From Candidatus Latescibacterota bacterium (GTDB lineage: Bacteria > Latescibacterota > UBA2968 > UBA8231), in assembly GCA_022820485.1 (NCBI GenBank), contig JAJEFJ010000042.1, forward strand, positions 50,381 through 114,380: a stretch of DNA of 64,000 nt, read 5' to 3'. Positions 23,981 to 33,304 of the stretch are shown here, in pieces. The translations under genes were made by a program, and so were the position numbers. A model generated the notes under the pieces. The model was given only the letters and a program-made list of their open reading frames with translations, did not search any database and was not told the DNA's origin. How positions within the stretch are numbered: position 1 is the stretch's first letter; each line of letters starts with the position of its first letter.

Positions 23981-25968
23981 TGACCGCCCGCGCGTCCAGA
24001 TCCCTCGTCGGCACCGTCCTAGCGGTGCTTGGGGGGCTAGCGCCAAGCGACGCGCAAATCGAGGTGTGGCACATCGGCAAAGGGGGGCTTACGTGGGTCT
24101 CGCAGGCTGAGACGCAGATCGGCGCGCTAGATGTCGATGGTGCCTTACAGCCCCTAAAGCTCCAAACCGGCGAAAACCTCATCCAACTGCTCCGCGCTTC
24201 GGGTCAACGCTTTCTCAACGGCCAACCCCGCGACTTCACCCTCGGCGGCCAGCCCCGAGCGTGGTCCAACGACGGCTTCTTCAATCAAGTCTCTGGCCCT
24301 CTCGACCTGATTGACGGCGATCCGGCGACCTCCTCGTCGGGCGTGTTCAAGACCGCACAGAGCCAAGCCGGGGCGACGTTCTTCTGGGATTTGGGTGCGC
24401 CCTTCCCGGTCAACCGCATTCGCTTCTTTCCCGCGCCCGGCGATGACGCCTTTGTCAAAGCCTTTGAACTGCGGGTCAACGACGGCGAAAACTTCAACGA
24501 AATCAATCGGCCGCAATACGAGGTTTTGCGGCGGGTAGAAGTCAACCGCGAATCCACCGTCGATATTGAATTTGCTCCCTTGCAGGGCCGCTTCCTCCAG
24601 CTACTTGTACTGTCGAAGACGGTGTTCAACATCGCAGAGTTTGAAATCTACGGACAGGGCTTTGTGCCGGTCGCCAGTTACGAGTCGGCGCTGCACTCCT
24701 TTGGCGGTCCGGTCAACTACGGCCGCTTGCGCGTGCACACTACGCAACTCGGAACGACCGGGGATGCGACTGCGGCCATCCAGATGCGGACCGGAGCCGA
24801 CGACAACCCGCTGGCGTACTTTCGCCGCAATCGCGACACCGGTCGCCAAGAGGAAGTGACTGCGGCCGAGTACAACACCAACCTACCGAGGCGCGCCCTG
24901 TTCCGCCAAGACCCTGACACCGGCGAGCTGTTAGAGGAGCTGGACCGAGCCGACTATCTCAAGCTGCCGATCGAGGAGCAAGGACCGGTACGCGATTTCG
25001 TCAAGGGCGACATCCGCGACGACGTGGACAACTGGAGCGCGTGGTCGCCGAGCACGCACATCACCGGCACGGGCACCATCGAAGTGCCCATAGGGCTGCC
25101 TAGCCCGCGGGAGTTCATGCAGTTCCGCATCTTCTTCGACGGCGATGCTGAAAACGCCGTGCGCATCGACACCTTTCAGGTGGAGTTTTCGCCCGGGCTG
25201 GTCAGCGAGGCCGTCGGAGAAGTCGCTCTCGCCACTGACCCCTTTCCCGCCAGCGGCCTGCTCGAAGTCGCAGGGGGCATCGACACGACCTTTACCTACG
25301 ACATCCGCACCGAGTTCGCAGAGGGCGTGGCCGGATATCGCGGCGTCCGCATCGAGGCGTTTCCACCGCCGGTATTCGAGAGCCTGCAAATGGGCGACCC
25401 CCTCGCGGCCGTAGCAGACTTTGAATGGGCGGCAACCGAGAACGGCTTCGACGTATTCTTTGCGCCCGTCGCTGCGGACAACAACCAGCCCCTGCGGATC
25501 ACCTTCCGCCTGCGGCTGCTGGCGCACAACACGCCGATTAACGCCTATCTCCTCGGCGCGGGAAGCGTCCCGCCGCATCCCATCGCCCCAGGTAATGCCA
25601 GCGAATTAGTCGGTACAAACGCGACCAACGCCTTTGTAACGCAGGCACAGCCCGAGTTACAAGTAGCGCTTTCAACGGCCATCATCTCGCCCAACCGAGA
25701 TGGTCTTAACGACGCCGTCGCCATTGACCTCGTGCTGTCCCAGTTCGCCGCAGATACAGCCGTGGCAGTCGAGATTTTCGACCTCAGCGGACGCCGGGTG
25801 CGGCAGCTAGTCTCCCAGCCGCGGCCAGCCGGTTTTTACTCCGAAATTTGGGACGGTCGCGACGACCACGGCGCCCTAGTAGCCCCAGGCCTGTACCTCT
25901 GCCGCGTCGGCGTGGACGCCGACTTCGACGTGTTTGCCGCCGTAGAGCCGATAGGGGTGGTCTATTGA
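23980..25968 (+). CDS. Secreted discoidin-like / FlgD-Ig-like surface protein, paralogue 1
   Basis: 662 residues. Signal peptide to about residue 26 (APSDAQ). Residues about 90-230 look like an F5/8 type C domain: DLIDGDPATSSSGVF, FFWDLGAPFPVNRIRFFP, RFLQLLVLSKTVFNIAEFEIYG. A second jelly-roll-like part with NWSAWSPSTHI follows. The C-terminus is a FlgD-like Ig fold: IISPNRDGLND, VEIFDLSGRRVRQL, EIWDGRDDHGALVAPGLYLCRV, ending IGVVY. Two paralogues of the same architecture follow directly. Confidence 0.82.
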   Translation: MTARASRSLVGTVLAVLGGLAPSDAQIEVWHIGKGGLTWVSQAETQIGALDVDGALQPLKLQTGENLIQLLRASGQRFLNGQPRDFTLGGQPRAWSNDGFFNQVSGPLDLIDGDPATSSSGVFKTAQSQAGATFFWDLGAPFPVNRIRFFPAPGDDAFVKAFELRVNDGENFNEINRPQYEVLRRVEVNRESTVDIEFAPLQGRFLQLLVLSKTVFNIAEFEIYGQGFVPVASYESALHSFGGPVNYGRLRVHTTQLGTTGDATAAIQMRTGADDNPLAYFRRNRDTGRQEEVTAAEYNTNLPRRALFRQDPDTGELLEELDRADYLKLPIEEQGPVRDFVKGDIRDDVDNWSAWSPSTHITGTGTIEVPIGLPSPREFMQFRIFFDGDAENAVRIDTFQVEFSPGLVSEAVGEVALATDPFPASGLLEVAGGIDTTFTYDIRTEFAEGVAGYRGVRIEAFPPPVFESLQMGDPLAAVADFEWAATENGFDVFFAPVAADNNQPLRITFRLRLLAHNTPINAYLLGAGSVPPHPIAPGNASELVGTNATNAFVTQAQPELQVALSTAIISPNRDGLNDAVAIDLVLSQFAADTAVAVEIFDLSGRRVRQLVSQPRPAGFYSEIWDGRDDHGALVAPGLYLCRVGVDADFDVFAAVEPIGVVY

Positions 25969-25982
25969 CTGCTGCGAGCAAC

Positions 25983-28016
25983 ATGCGGTGGCTGGTGCTG
26001 CTCCTCGCCATCAGCGGCCAAGTAGCGGCGCAGACGCCCTCGGCCTGGGTCGTAGGGGGCGCGAGTGGCGAACCTTGGGCTGCGGCCGTGGAGCGCTGGA
26101 TCGCCCTTGACGACTCTGTGCGCTCTGGGGCGATTCAGCCGCGGGCGATTCCCTTGGGCCACACGGTTACTCGCCAAATCGTGCGCACGGGCATTGCCAC
26201 GACTCAGCGCAACCTCTTTGGCTATCGCTGGAGCTTGCACAAGGGACCGCGCCAAATCGAGGCCGACACCTTGGAGGTTGGCTGGCATCCGCGCCTGTGG
26301 CAGGGGGGCGGAACCAATGCCATCGCCGCAGAGGTTATGCGCGGGCTCGTCGATGGCGACAAACTAACCGCGGCCTTTGCTCACCGAGCGCGGGCCGATG
26401 GCCGCCCCAACAGCGCGCAGTTCATCACGCTCGACTTGGGCGTGCCCGTGCCCGTTGACAGCATCGTGTTCTTTCCGCCGCAGACCGGGCTGACTAGCGA
26501 CAACCAGCGCCAGCGCGAGCTGTTCGCCCGCGCCTATGAAGTCAGCCGGACCAACGTGCCGGTCGAATGGCTGATCTTTGAAGACGAAACCACGTCAACC
26601 GGATCGTCGGGGTACCACCCCCTCGACGAGATTCTCGCCAGCACCTTTGCCAATAACATCAGCGTCGTCTCCGTTCAAACAGATCTGCGCTTTACCCGCT
26701 TTCTCCGCTTCAAGTTCGGGGAGACCTCCACCACGACCTTGCTGGCCGAAATCGAAATCTTTGGCCGCGGCTACCCCCAAGAGGCTCGCTACATCTCCGC
26801 GCCCCATTCCTTCGGCCAAGCCGTGAGCTTGGGACAGGTCTCGTGGAAATTCACCCGCTATCGCCTACTGCCTTCTGGCGCGATCACCGCCGATCCCTCC
26901 GCACCAGTGCGGCTGAACTTGCAGACTCGCGCTGGCTTTGACGACAATCCCAAGACGTACTTCATCTTCGACGATCTCGGTCGACTAGTCGAAGTAGATG
27001 AGAAGACGTATTTCGACTCGCCGCGAGTGGTGGAGCGGTTTTCCGAGGGCATCGCCGGCTTCCGCGCCAAGCGCGACGACGACATCGAAAACTGGAACAA
27101 TTGGTCGGTCAATTACCAAGCGTCGGGCGACGAGATCCGCTCCTCAGACGGAGCCGAGTTCCTCCAGTTTCGCTTTACCATTACCACCGAAGATCCGCTG
27201 GCCTTTGGCGTGCTCGACAGCTTGGCCTTTGAGGTCTCGCCGCTGTTGGCCGATCGCGCCCTGGCGGAAATTGCCGTCGACGGACGCACTGGTGCGGACG
27301 GGGCCGTCGAGGTGCCGCTCGGGGTTGCCCAGCGCTTTGCCTATCACATTCGCACGGAGGCCGGCAACCGCACGGGATTCGACGGCATCGAGTTGGAGGT
27401 CCCTCCGGGCACTCGCTTCCTCGACCTGACCATCGACGACCAGCCGGCGACCGAGGGCGAGGATTTTTCCCTAGCTACCGACGACAGGCGGTTGCGCTTT
27501 ACCTTTCCCACGGCATTCCAAGAAGACAAGGCGTTTCGCGTGCGCTTTCAAAGCGCGGTCTTCCAACCATCGGTCTTTTTGGCCAGCCGCCTATTTAACA
27601 CCTCGGCGGCTAGCTTGCCGCAGTCCATTGAAGCTGGGGACGCCCATGCCGATGTGGCCAGCAACAGCATCCAAGTCGTCTCCAGCGACGAAGCCTTGGG
27701 CATTCTCGGAGCGATTGGACTGTCTGCGCCCGTGGTCACGCCCAACGGCGATGGGGTCAACGAACAGGTCGCCATTGGATTTGATTTATTCGGCGTCGCT
27801 GGGGGAGCGTTGCGGGTCGAGGCGCTCGACCTGAGCGGCCGTCGCTGCGCCGCGATTTTGGACGCACAGGCCGCAGCCGGGCCATACTCGCTACGATGGG
27901 ATGCGCGGGACGAGCGGGGGAAACTCGTGCCCCCAGGACTGTATCTAATCCGCGTCGCAGTCGAGGTCGATCGCGGCACGTTCGCCCGCGTGGCAGCGGT
28001 CGGAGTCGCGTACTGA
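25983..28016 (+). CDS. Secreted discoidin-like / FlgD-Ig-like surface protein, paralogue 2
   Basis: 677 residues from ATG 25983, giving a signal peptide (MRWLVLLLAISGQVAAQ). A TTG at 25965 overlapping the previous stop is an alternative. Same layout as its neighbours: discoidin-like region with FITLDLGVPVPVDSIVFFPP and FTRFLRFKFGE-x-LLAEIEIFGRGY, a NWNNWSVNYQ segment, then the FlgD-like end with VVTPNGDGVNEQ, VEALDLSGRRC and WDARDERGKLVPPGLYLIRV, terminating VGVAY. It lies 14 bp after paralogue 1. Confidence 0.82.
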   Translation: MRWLVLLLAISGQVAAQTPSAWVVGGASGEPWAAAVERWIALDDSVRSGAIQPRAIPLGHTVTRQIVRTGIATTQRNLFGYRWSLHKGPRQIEADTLEVGWHPRLWQGGGTNAIAAEVMRGLVDGDKLTAAFAHRARADGRPNSAQFITLDLGVPVPVDSIVFFPPQTGLTSDNQRQRELFARAYEVSRTNVPVEWLIFEDETTSTGSSGYHPLDEILASTFANNISVVSVQTDLRFTRFLRFKFGETSTTTLLAEIEIFGRGYPQEARYISAPHSFGQAVSLGQVSWKFTRYRLLPSGAITADPSAPVRLNLQTRAGFDDNPKTYFIFDDLGRLVEVDEKTYFDSPRVVERFSEGIAGFRAKRDDDIENWNNWSVNYQASGDEIRSSDGAEFLQFRFTITTEDPLAFGVLDSLAFEVSPLLADRALAEIAVDGRTGADGAVEVPLGVAQRFAYHIRTEAGNRTGFDGIELEVPPGTRFLDLTIDDQPATEGEDFSLATDDRRLRFTFPTAFQEDKAFRVRFQSAVFQPSVFLASRLFNTSAASLPQSIEAGDAHADVASNSIQVVSSDEALGILGAIGLSAPVVTPNGDGVNEQVAIGFDLFGVAGGALRVEALDLSGRRCAAILDAQAAAGPYSLRWDARDERGKLVPPGLYLIRVAVEVDRGTFARVAAVGVAY

Positions 28017-28045
28017 TGTTACGCATCTGGGCCGAACCGATAGAT

Positions 28046-28131
28046 GTAGGGGCGTCCCTTGTGGGCGCCCAATCGACACCGCGCATTCAGCCAGCGGGAT
28101 CTACAAGGGCAACCACAAGGGTTGCCCCTAC
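28046..28131. repeat. Composite GTAGGGG-type palindromic repeat
   Basis: Two inverted elements facing each other: GTAGGGGCGTCCCTTGTGGG (28046-28065, continuing GCGCCC) and, on the opposite strand, GTAGGGGCAACCCTTGTGGT (28131-28112, continuing TGCCCTTGTAG to 28101). A 30-bp unrelated core separates them. It occupies most of the gap between paralogues 2 and 3. Confidence 0.7.
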
Positions 28132-28146
28132 AATGCGTAACGTCAG

Positions 28147-28169
28147 TTAGGAATTAGGAATTAGGAATT
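28147..28169. repeat. Three-copy 7-bp tandem repeat TTAGGAA
   Basis: TTAGGAA repeated three times followed by TT, just upstream of the ribosome-binding site of paralogue 3 (GGAGG at 28187). Slippage here could alter leader length; nothing more is visible. Confidence 0.7.
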
Positions 28170-28195
28170 GGTTGTCGCGTACTAATGGAGGCACC

Positions 28196-30553
28196 ATGAA
28201 AACTCTACAACTAGCGATTGCTTCCCTCCTGCTCGCGGCCGCAGCGAGCGGCCAAAACCTGCGCTTTGCCGGGTCCGACTTTGCTTCTTGGGGCCATCCT
28301 CAGGGGCTCGTAGAAGTTCTACCGCAAGGCATCAAAGTGAAACGCTTTGACCAACGGTTCAACGCAGTGGCCAACGCCCGCGAGTTTTCCGGCCAGTCCA
28401 TCGGCGAATACGGGCGGCGCTTTGCGCGCACGCCGTCCAACCAGCAGCAGGCCGATCTAGCCGGCGACCAAGACCCAAACACCTATTGGAAACCCGACCC
28501 AGACACTCCAGTGCAGTCGTGGTGGTTAGAGCTGGACTTGGGGCGCTCCGTCGTAGCGGATAAAGTGCGCGTCCGCTTTCCCGACCGCGAGGGGGCCAAG
28601 CCCTTTAACTTTTTCTCGGTGTACGTCAGTCCGGGCATTCCGGTCTTCGGCGGCCGGGCCAAGCGCATCGTCTATCGCCGACTGGGTAGGCCGATCAACA
28701 ACAACACCGAATCCCTAGTTGAATTCGACCTCACCACAACCGGCCTCGCCGCGGCCACGGGCGAGTACCTGAGCGCGGACGAGGTCCTCGACTTCGACAT
28801 CATACGCTTCGTGCGCTTTGAAGCAGCCGGCGCAACGCCCGATGCCGCGCTCGCCGAAATAGAGGTGGACGGCATCGGCTTCAACCTCGCCTCCATGGTG
28901 CAGATCGAAGACCGCACCGAGCACTGGGGAGGCCGGACGTGGACGTCCAAGCACCGCGACTGTCCGGGCTGCGGCAAGGGTAGCGGGGCCGAGGCTCTCA
29001 TCGACCAAGACGTGGGATTTCGCGGGTGGAATATCGAAGGTTCAGACAAGGGCAACTGGCGCGACTCAGGCGTCTGGTCCGTCGTTGATTTCGGCAACGT
29101 CTTTCGCGTCGATCGCCTCATCTGGCTGCCGATTGTATCGGGCCGCGGCCCGTTCCTCTATGGCTTCCAACGCGACAAGCAGGGCAGTTGGCCCAGCTTC
29201 GATTTCTTCGTCTCCGACGGCACTCCCAGCAACAGCGCCGATCCAGTCGTCGAAGGCCCCTTCCACTACGAGTTGCTGTCGTCCGTGGCCAACTCCGGCC
29301 GCTATTTGTTCGACTTCCAGTTCGAGCCGCGCGCGCTGCGGCTGCTGTTGTGGCGCGTGACGCGGCCGCAGCAGTTCCACCGCGCCTCCCAACTCTTCGT
29401 CTTCCACAGCGAGGGCTATCCCGCGCAAGTCGAACTGGAGTCCGAGGATATTTCCCTCGGCGGCGCCCGCAGCATGCGCTTCGTCGAATGGGACGCCGAC
29501 CTGCCGCCCGGCACGCGCATCGAAGTGGAAACCCAGACCGGCAATGGCTTCCAGACCCTCCAGCGCTACTTTCTCGCCAACGGCAAAGAAGTGACCAAAC
29601 AAGCGTACGAGTCCGCCAAGTCTCGCAATCGCGGCGACATCGTCGAGGAACGAGTGCGCGACGACACCTGGAGCGCGTATAGCCAACCCCATCGGTTCTC
29701 CGGGCAGGCATTCCTCTCGCCGTCGCCGCGACAGTGGCTGCGGGCGCGAGTGCGGCTCATCAGCGACGATCCAGCAGTCTTTCCCACCCTGCGTTCGCTC
29801 ACGTTTGTGGCTAACGCACCGGTCATCACCGCGGGGCTGACGGGCCGCGTCTTCCCCCGCGAAGCCGTCATGGACACCTTACAGACGTTTCGCTACACCA
29901 TCGCGCCGGTGGGCTTCAACAGCCGAGACGCTGGGTTCGACCGCGCGCTCATCCTACTCCCGCCCGGCAGCGGTCGTGACGCCGCATTCATCAGCGCATC
30001 CGTGGAGGGAGCCGAGGTCGCGGCCACCGGCCTGTTGCAGGGGGATTCGCTCTTGGTGGAACTGCCACCGCCGCTGGTGCGGCGCGATTCGGTCGCCATC
30101 GCCTTTTCCGCGCGCCTGTCCCATAGCCCTACAGTTTTCAACGCGTTCGTCGCCAACTCGGCCGCAGCAGATAACCTCCAAGGCGTCGTCCCCGCCGAGT
30201 TCGGCGCTGACTTGGTCTTTGTGCCCGAGGCGGTCGCCGGCGGATCGCTGATCCGCAACGTCGAGCACACCCGCTCGATAACCCCCAACGGCGATGGCAC
30301 CAACGAGCAATGCGAACTGAATTTCACCGTCGTCAAGACCGAGCAAGCACCGCAAGTACAGATCTTCACCCTAGATGGCCGGTCCATAGGCGAACTGGCC
30401 AGCCAAGGCTCGCCGGGGCGGCGCGTCCGCTACGTATGGGACGGACGGAGCGCCGGCCGCGCAGTGCCGCCCGGCATCTACGTCCTGCGCATTGCCATAG
30501 AAGCAGATGCCCGCGCCGACCGCGTTTACCGGCTTGTACATGTCGTTTATTGA
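28196..30553 (+). CDS. Secreted discoidin-like / FlgD-Ig-like surface protein, paralogue 3
   Basis: 785 residues from ATG 28196 (GGAGG 5 nt upstream), with signal peptide MKTLQLAIASLLLAAAASGQ. The discoidin-like region shows QQQADLAGDQDPNTYWKPDP, SWWLELDLGRSVVADKVRVRFPD and FVRFEAAGATPDAALAEIEVDG; a second similar region has GVWSVVDFGNVFRVDRLIWLP. The end has SITPNGDGTNEQ, VQIFTLDGRSIGEL, YVWDGRSAGRAVPPGIYVLRI and terminates VHVVY. C2-type CPGCG (about residue 265) is unique to this copy. Probable surface adhesin or scaffold. Confidence 0.82.
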   Translation: MKTLQLAIASLLLAAAASGQNLRFAGSDFASWGHPQGLVEVLPQGIKVKRFDQRFNAVANAREFSGQSIGEYGRRFARTPSNQQQADLAGDQDPNTYWKPDPDTPVQSWWLELDLGRSVVADKVRVRFPDREGAKPFNFFSVYVSPGIPVFGGRAKRIVYRRLGRPINNNTESLVEFDLTTTGLAAATGEYLSADEVLDFDIIRFVRFEAAGATPDAALAEIEVDGIGFNLASMVQIEDRTEHWGGRTWTSKHRDCPGCGKGSGAEALIDQDVGFRGWNIEGSDKGNWRDSGVWSVVDFGNVFRVDRLIWLPIVSGRGPFLYGFQRDKQGSWPSFDFFVSDGTPSNSADPVVEGPFHYELLSSVANSGRYLFDFQFEPRALRLLLWRVTRPQQFHRASQLFVFHSEGYPAQVELESEDISLGGARSMRFVEWDADLPPGTRIEVETQTGNGFQTLQRYFLANGKEVTKQAYESAKSRNRGDIVEERVRDDTWSAYSQPHRFSGQAFLSPSPRQWLRARVRLISDDPAVFPTLRSLTFVANAPVITAGLTGRVFPREAVMDTLQTFRYTIAPVGFNSRDAGFDRALILLPPGSGRDAAFISASVEGAEVAATGLLQGDSLLVELPPPLVRRDSVAIAFSARLSHSPTVFNAFVANSAAADNLQGVVPAEFGADLVFVPEAVAGGSLIRNVEHTRSITPNGDGTNEQCELNFTVVKTEQAPQVQIFTLDGRSIGELASQGSPGRRVRYVWDGRSAGRAVPPGIYVLRIAIEADARADRVYRLVHVVY

Positions 30554-30559
30554 CGTTAC

Positions 30560-30587
30560 GTAGGGGCGACCGATCGGTCGCCCCGAC
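30560..30587. repeat. GTAGGGG-type palindrome, second copy
   Basis: Same 28-bp core as at 23217 with a single T-to-G difference in the right arm. It lies 7 bp after the stop of paralogue 3 and before the 882-residue protein gene, again where a terminator or attenuator would sit. Confidence 0.8.
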
Positions 30588-30611
30588 GTAAATTTAAGAT
30601 CAAAGGAAATC

Positions 30612-33260
30612 ATGGTGAAACGTCGAACCTTCACACTACTAATCTGCCTATTCGCCTGGCCGCCGCCGCAACAGGCAAGCGCCCAACGCGCCACCGGGTA
30701 CGACAACCCCTATTACACTACGGGCACTGAAGTCTCTCCGGCGACCCTCGTGCCCTCGGTGCGCAAGTGGTATCTGCCGCAGCGGCTGTACTCGCTGTAC
30801 GACTGGCGGCAAGAGCAATACTCCAACTACGCCCGCGACCACTACGAGCGCTACACCGAGGTCTTCTTGGAAGGCTCGCCGTTCTACGACGTGTACGGCG
30901 ATTACATCACCCAGGGCTGGCTGGTGTACGACTGGACCGAAGACTACCCAGAAGACAACGGCAGCATCATTACCAAAAATCCGCGCTTTCGTTCGTGGTT
31001 CAACAACCTGCTCGTATCGTCGAGCCATTCCGGACAGTTCTACTCGGCCCTGATGGTGGGCGACGGCATCCGCACGACCTTGACCCCGCTGACGTTTTCC
31101 AAGCCGCGCTTCGACGGCATTCAGTGGGATCTTACCACCGACAAGTACGCCCTGACCATGCTGTCATCGCGGGTTAGCAACACTGGAGAAATTTCCTCCA
31201 GTGAAGTCGGCGGTGGCGTCCAAGCCAATACCTTCACCACCCTGATGGCGGCCAGAGGGCGGGTGCAGGTCGGGGATTTTGCCGCCCTCGGCGCGACCTT
31301 TGTCAATGCCGCGCATCGCAACTCCAACCTGCCGTTTGGCGACAACTCGCTCAGCGGCCTGCTCAGCGGCCCAATGAACGCGGACTTTGTCCGCTCCATC
31401 GTCGTGCGCATTTCCGACGATTCGCCTGAAGACGGCGAGGGCGGCGCCCTGCTGTCGCGCTGGCGCATCTTCATCGATGGCGTCGAGCACACCGGAGACA
31501 TCGTCCCGGTGGTCGAGGGTGGCATTCGCCGCGGCGGCGCAATTGTCGCCAGCGGTACGGATGTCATCACCCTGACCTACAACATCGAAGACTTCTCCCC
31601 GAGTATAGAAGACGCCATCGACGATTTCCGCGAGATCGAGCGCATTGAGATCGGCCTCGTGCTAGCCAACGACTACAAGGTCGAAGTGACCTCCAACAAG
31701 CAGACCAACAACCTCGGCACGCCCGTATTCTTGCCAGTGTTGCGCGCGGCCGGCAACGTCAAGGACGGCTCGAATCAGGCCTTTCACCGGTTCAGCTACG
31801 GCCTGCCGACCGGAACCCGCATGTTGGGCTTTGACCTCGCCGTTGCCGACCTGCAGGGCTTTGACTTCCGCGGCGAGTTCGTCCGCAACTTTCAGTACCG
31901 CCGCTTTCCCAACGAGAACGTGGCCACAAACCAGACGCTGGCCACCAACGAGGCCCAAGCCCTGTACGCGACCGCGCAGAAGCGCAGCTATCCCTATACG
32001 TTTTTCGCCGAGGTTTTCAGCATCGACGCAGATTACTCCACCCGCGCCTTTATGCCCAACGCCGAGGGGCACGTGTACTACGACAACGAGCAGCGGCACC
32101 TGTACGAATTCGTCGATGACAACGACGATCAGGACGAACTGCCGGACTGGACGCGGCGCACGTTCGGCAGCCGCGTCAACACGCGGCAAGGGCAGCAGTT
32201 GCTGACCGACGCCGCGGTCTTCCCGGGCATTGACGAGGACAACGACGACATCTCGGATTTCAACCGCAACTTCAACACCCAGCCCGACTACGAGGAGCCG
32301 TTTCTGCGCTTTGATGTGGATCCACCGGAGTTTTTGTTCGGCATGGACATGAACAGCAATGGCGTCATCGACCGCTTTGAAGACGATGGGGAAGCCGATT
32401 ATCCCTACAAGCTGGGCCGCCGAGGATTCAACACCTACGCAGCCGTCGAGATTTTGCCCCGCATGAACCTCATGGTCGGCTATCTCGACCAGAGCCTGCT
32501 GGAAACAGCCCGGGACAACCAAGCCGCCTACCTGCTGCTGACCGCGAAAAAGGAGTTCCCCGTCCAGGACTTCAGCGCGTGGCTGATTGCCAATCCGCGC
32601 CGGGTTAAAGACGACATTCCCGACGACGTGCTGTTGTGGCGCGACCTGCCCGGCACGCGCGGCCGCTCGGTCTTTACCCGCGACCTCTTGCCCGCGCGCA
32701 ACGCCTTCATCAACACCACGTACCTCGAAGTACACTACGACCGCTTTCTGCCCTTGACGGCCAAGATCAAACACGAATTCTACCAGCAATTAGGAGATCA
32801 GGAAAACGAACTGCGCGACCAGCGCTTCTTGGGCATCGTGACCAAAGGCGAGTATTCCACCCATATCCGTAGCTGGACCTTGGTGCCCAAGTGGAAACAG
32901 CTTTACAACAGCCGAGTGCCAGCCCAGCGCAGCGCGCTCAAAATCCGCGAGCTAACGGAAATTTTCTCGCTGCAAGCCGTGCGCAGCATCAACCGCAACA
33001 TGAGCTTCATCGTCGGAGCCGAGTGCGAGCTGTTCAACAACCTCCGTCCCGCCCCAGACCCCCTACCCTCGGGCTACCTGCTCGACGGCACCACGTGGGT
33101 GCTCGCTAGCCAAGTCGCCAACGACTCCGCGTACCTCGGCTACGCTCTGACGACGAACGTCGGCGTGCGCTGGATCCGCAACAACTTCGACGGGTCGCCA
33201 GCTTCGTCCGAACTACTTTCCTTCATCACGGTGTACGCCGGCTTGGGCACGGACCGCTAG
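30612..33260 (+). CDS. Large exported protein, probable outer-membrane component of the surface locus
   Basis: 882 residues. Signal peptide ending QQASAQ near residue 25. The protein is rich in Tyr, Asp and Arg, with Ca-binding-like acidic loops: VFPGIDEDNDDISDFNR and FGMDMNSNGVIDRFEDDG, the latter an EF-hand/thrombospondin-3-like D-x-N-x-N-G-x-I-D-x-x-E-D. The C-terminal 300 residues alternate in a way that fits membrane beta-strands (AYLLLTAKKEFPVQDFSAWL, TTYLEVHYDRFLPLTAKIKHEFYQ given as separate strands). I do not recognise a named family. It follows the three FlgD-type proteins and may be the barrel that anchors or exports them. Confidence 0.7.
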   Translation: MVKRRTFTLLICLFAWPPPQQASAQRATGYDNPYYTTGTEVSPATLVPSVRKWYLPQRLYSLYDWRQEQYSNYARDHYERYTEVFLEGSPFYDVYGDYITQGWLVYDWTEDYPEDNGSIITKNPRFRSWFNNLLVSSSHSGQFYSALMVGDGIRTTLTPLTFSKPRFDGIQWDLTTDKYALTMLSSRVSNTGEISSSEVGGGVQANTFTTLMAARGRVQVGDFAALGATFVNAAHRNSNLPFGDNSLSGLLSGPMNADFVRSIVVRISDDSPEDGEGGALLSRWRIFIDGVEHTGDIVPVVEGGIRRGGAIVASGTDVITLTYNIEDFSPSIEDAIDDFREIERIEIGLVLANDYKVEVTSNKQTNNLGTPVFLPVLRAAGNVKDGSNQAFHRFSYGLPTGTRMLGFDLAVADLQGFDFRGEFVRNFQYRRFPNENVATNQTLATNEAQALYATAQKRSYPYTFFAEVFSIDADYSTRAFMPNAEGHVYYDNEQRHLYEFVDDNDDQDELPDWTRRTFGSRVNTRQGQQLLTDAAVFPGIDEDNDDISDFNRNFNTQPDYEEPFLRFDVDPPEFLFGMDMNSNGVIDRFEDDGEADYPYKLGRRGFNTYAAVEILPRMNLMVGYLDQSLLETARDNQAAYLLLTAKKEFPVQDFSAWLIANPRRVKDDIPDDVLLWRDLPGTRGRSVFTRDLLPARNAFINTTYLEVHYDRFLPLTAKIKHEFYQQLGDQENELRDQRFLGIVTKGEYSTHIRSWTLVPKWKQLYNSRVPAQRSALKIRELTEIFSLQAVRSINRNMSFIVGAECELFNNLRPAPDPLPSGYLLDGTTWVLASQVANDSAYLGYALTTNVGVRWIRNNFDGSPASSELLSFITVYAGLGTDR

Positions 33261-33304
33261 CTTCAAGCGACCTTCCACCGATGTGATTGGCGAAAGGAAC
33301 TAAT

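Noticed and set aside
31662..32789. Open frame of 375 codons on the minus strand inside the 882-residue protein gene
   Set aside because: Val/Gly/Ala-rich composition typical of an antisense shadow of a GC-rich gene; no recognisable domain and no start context.
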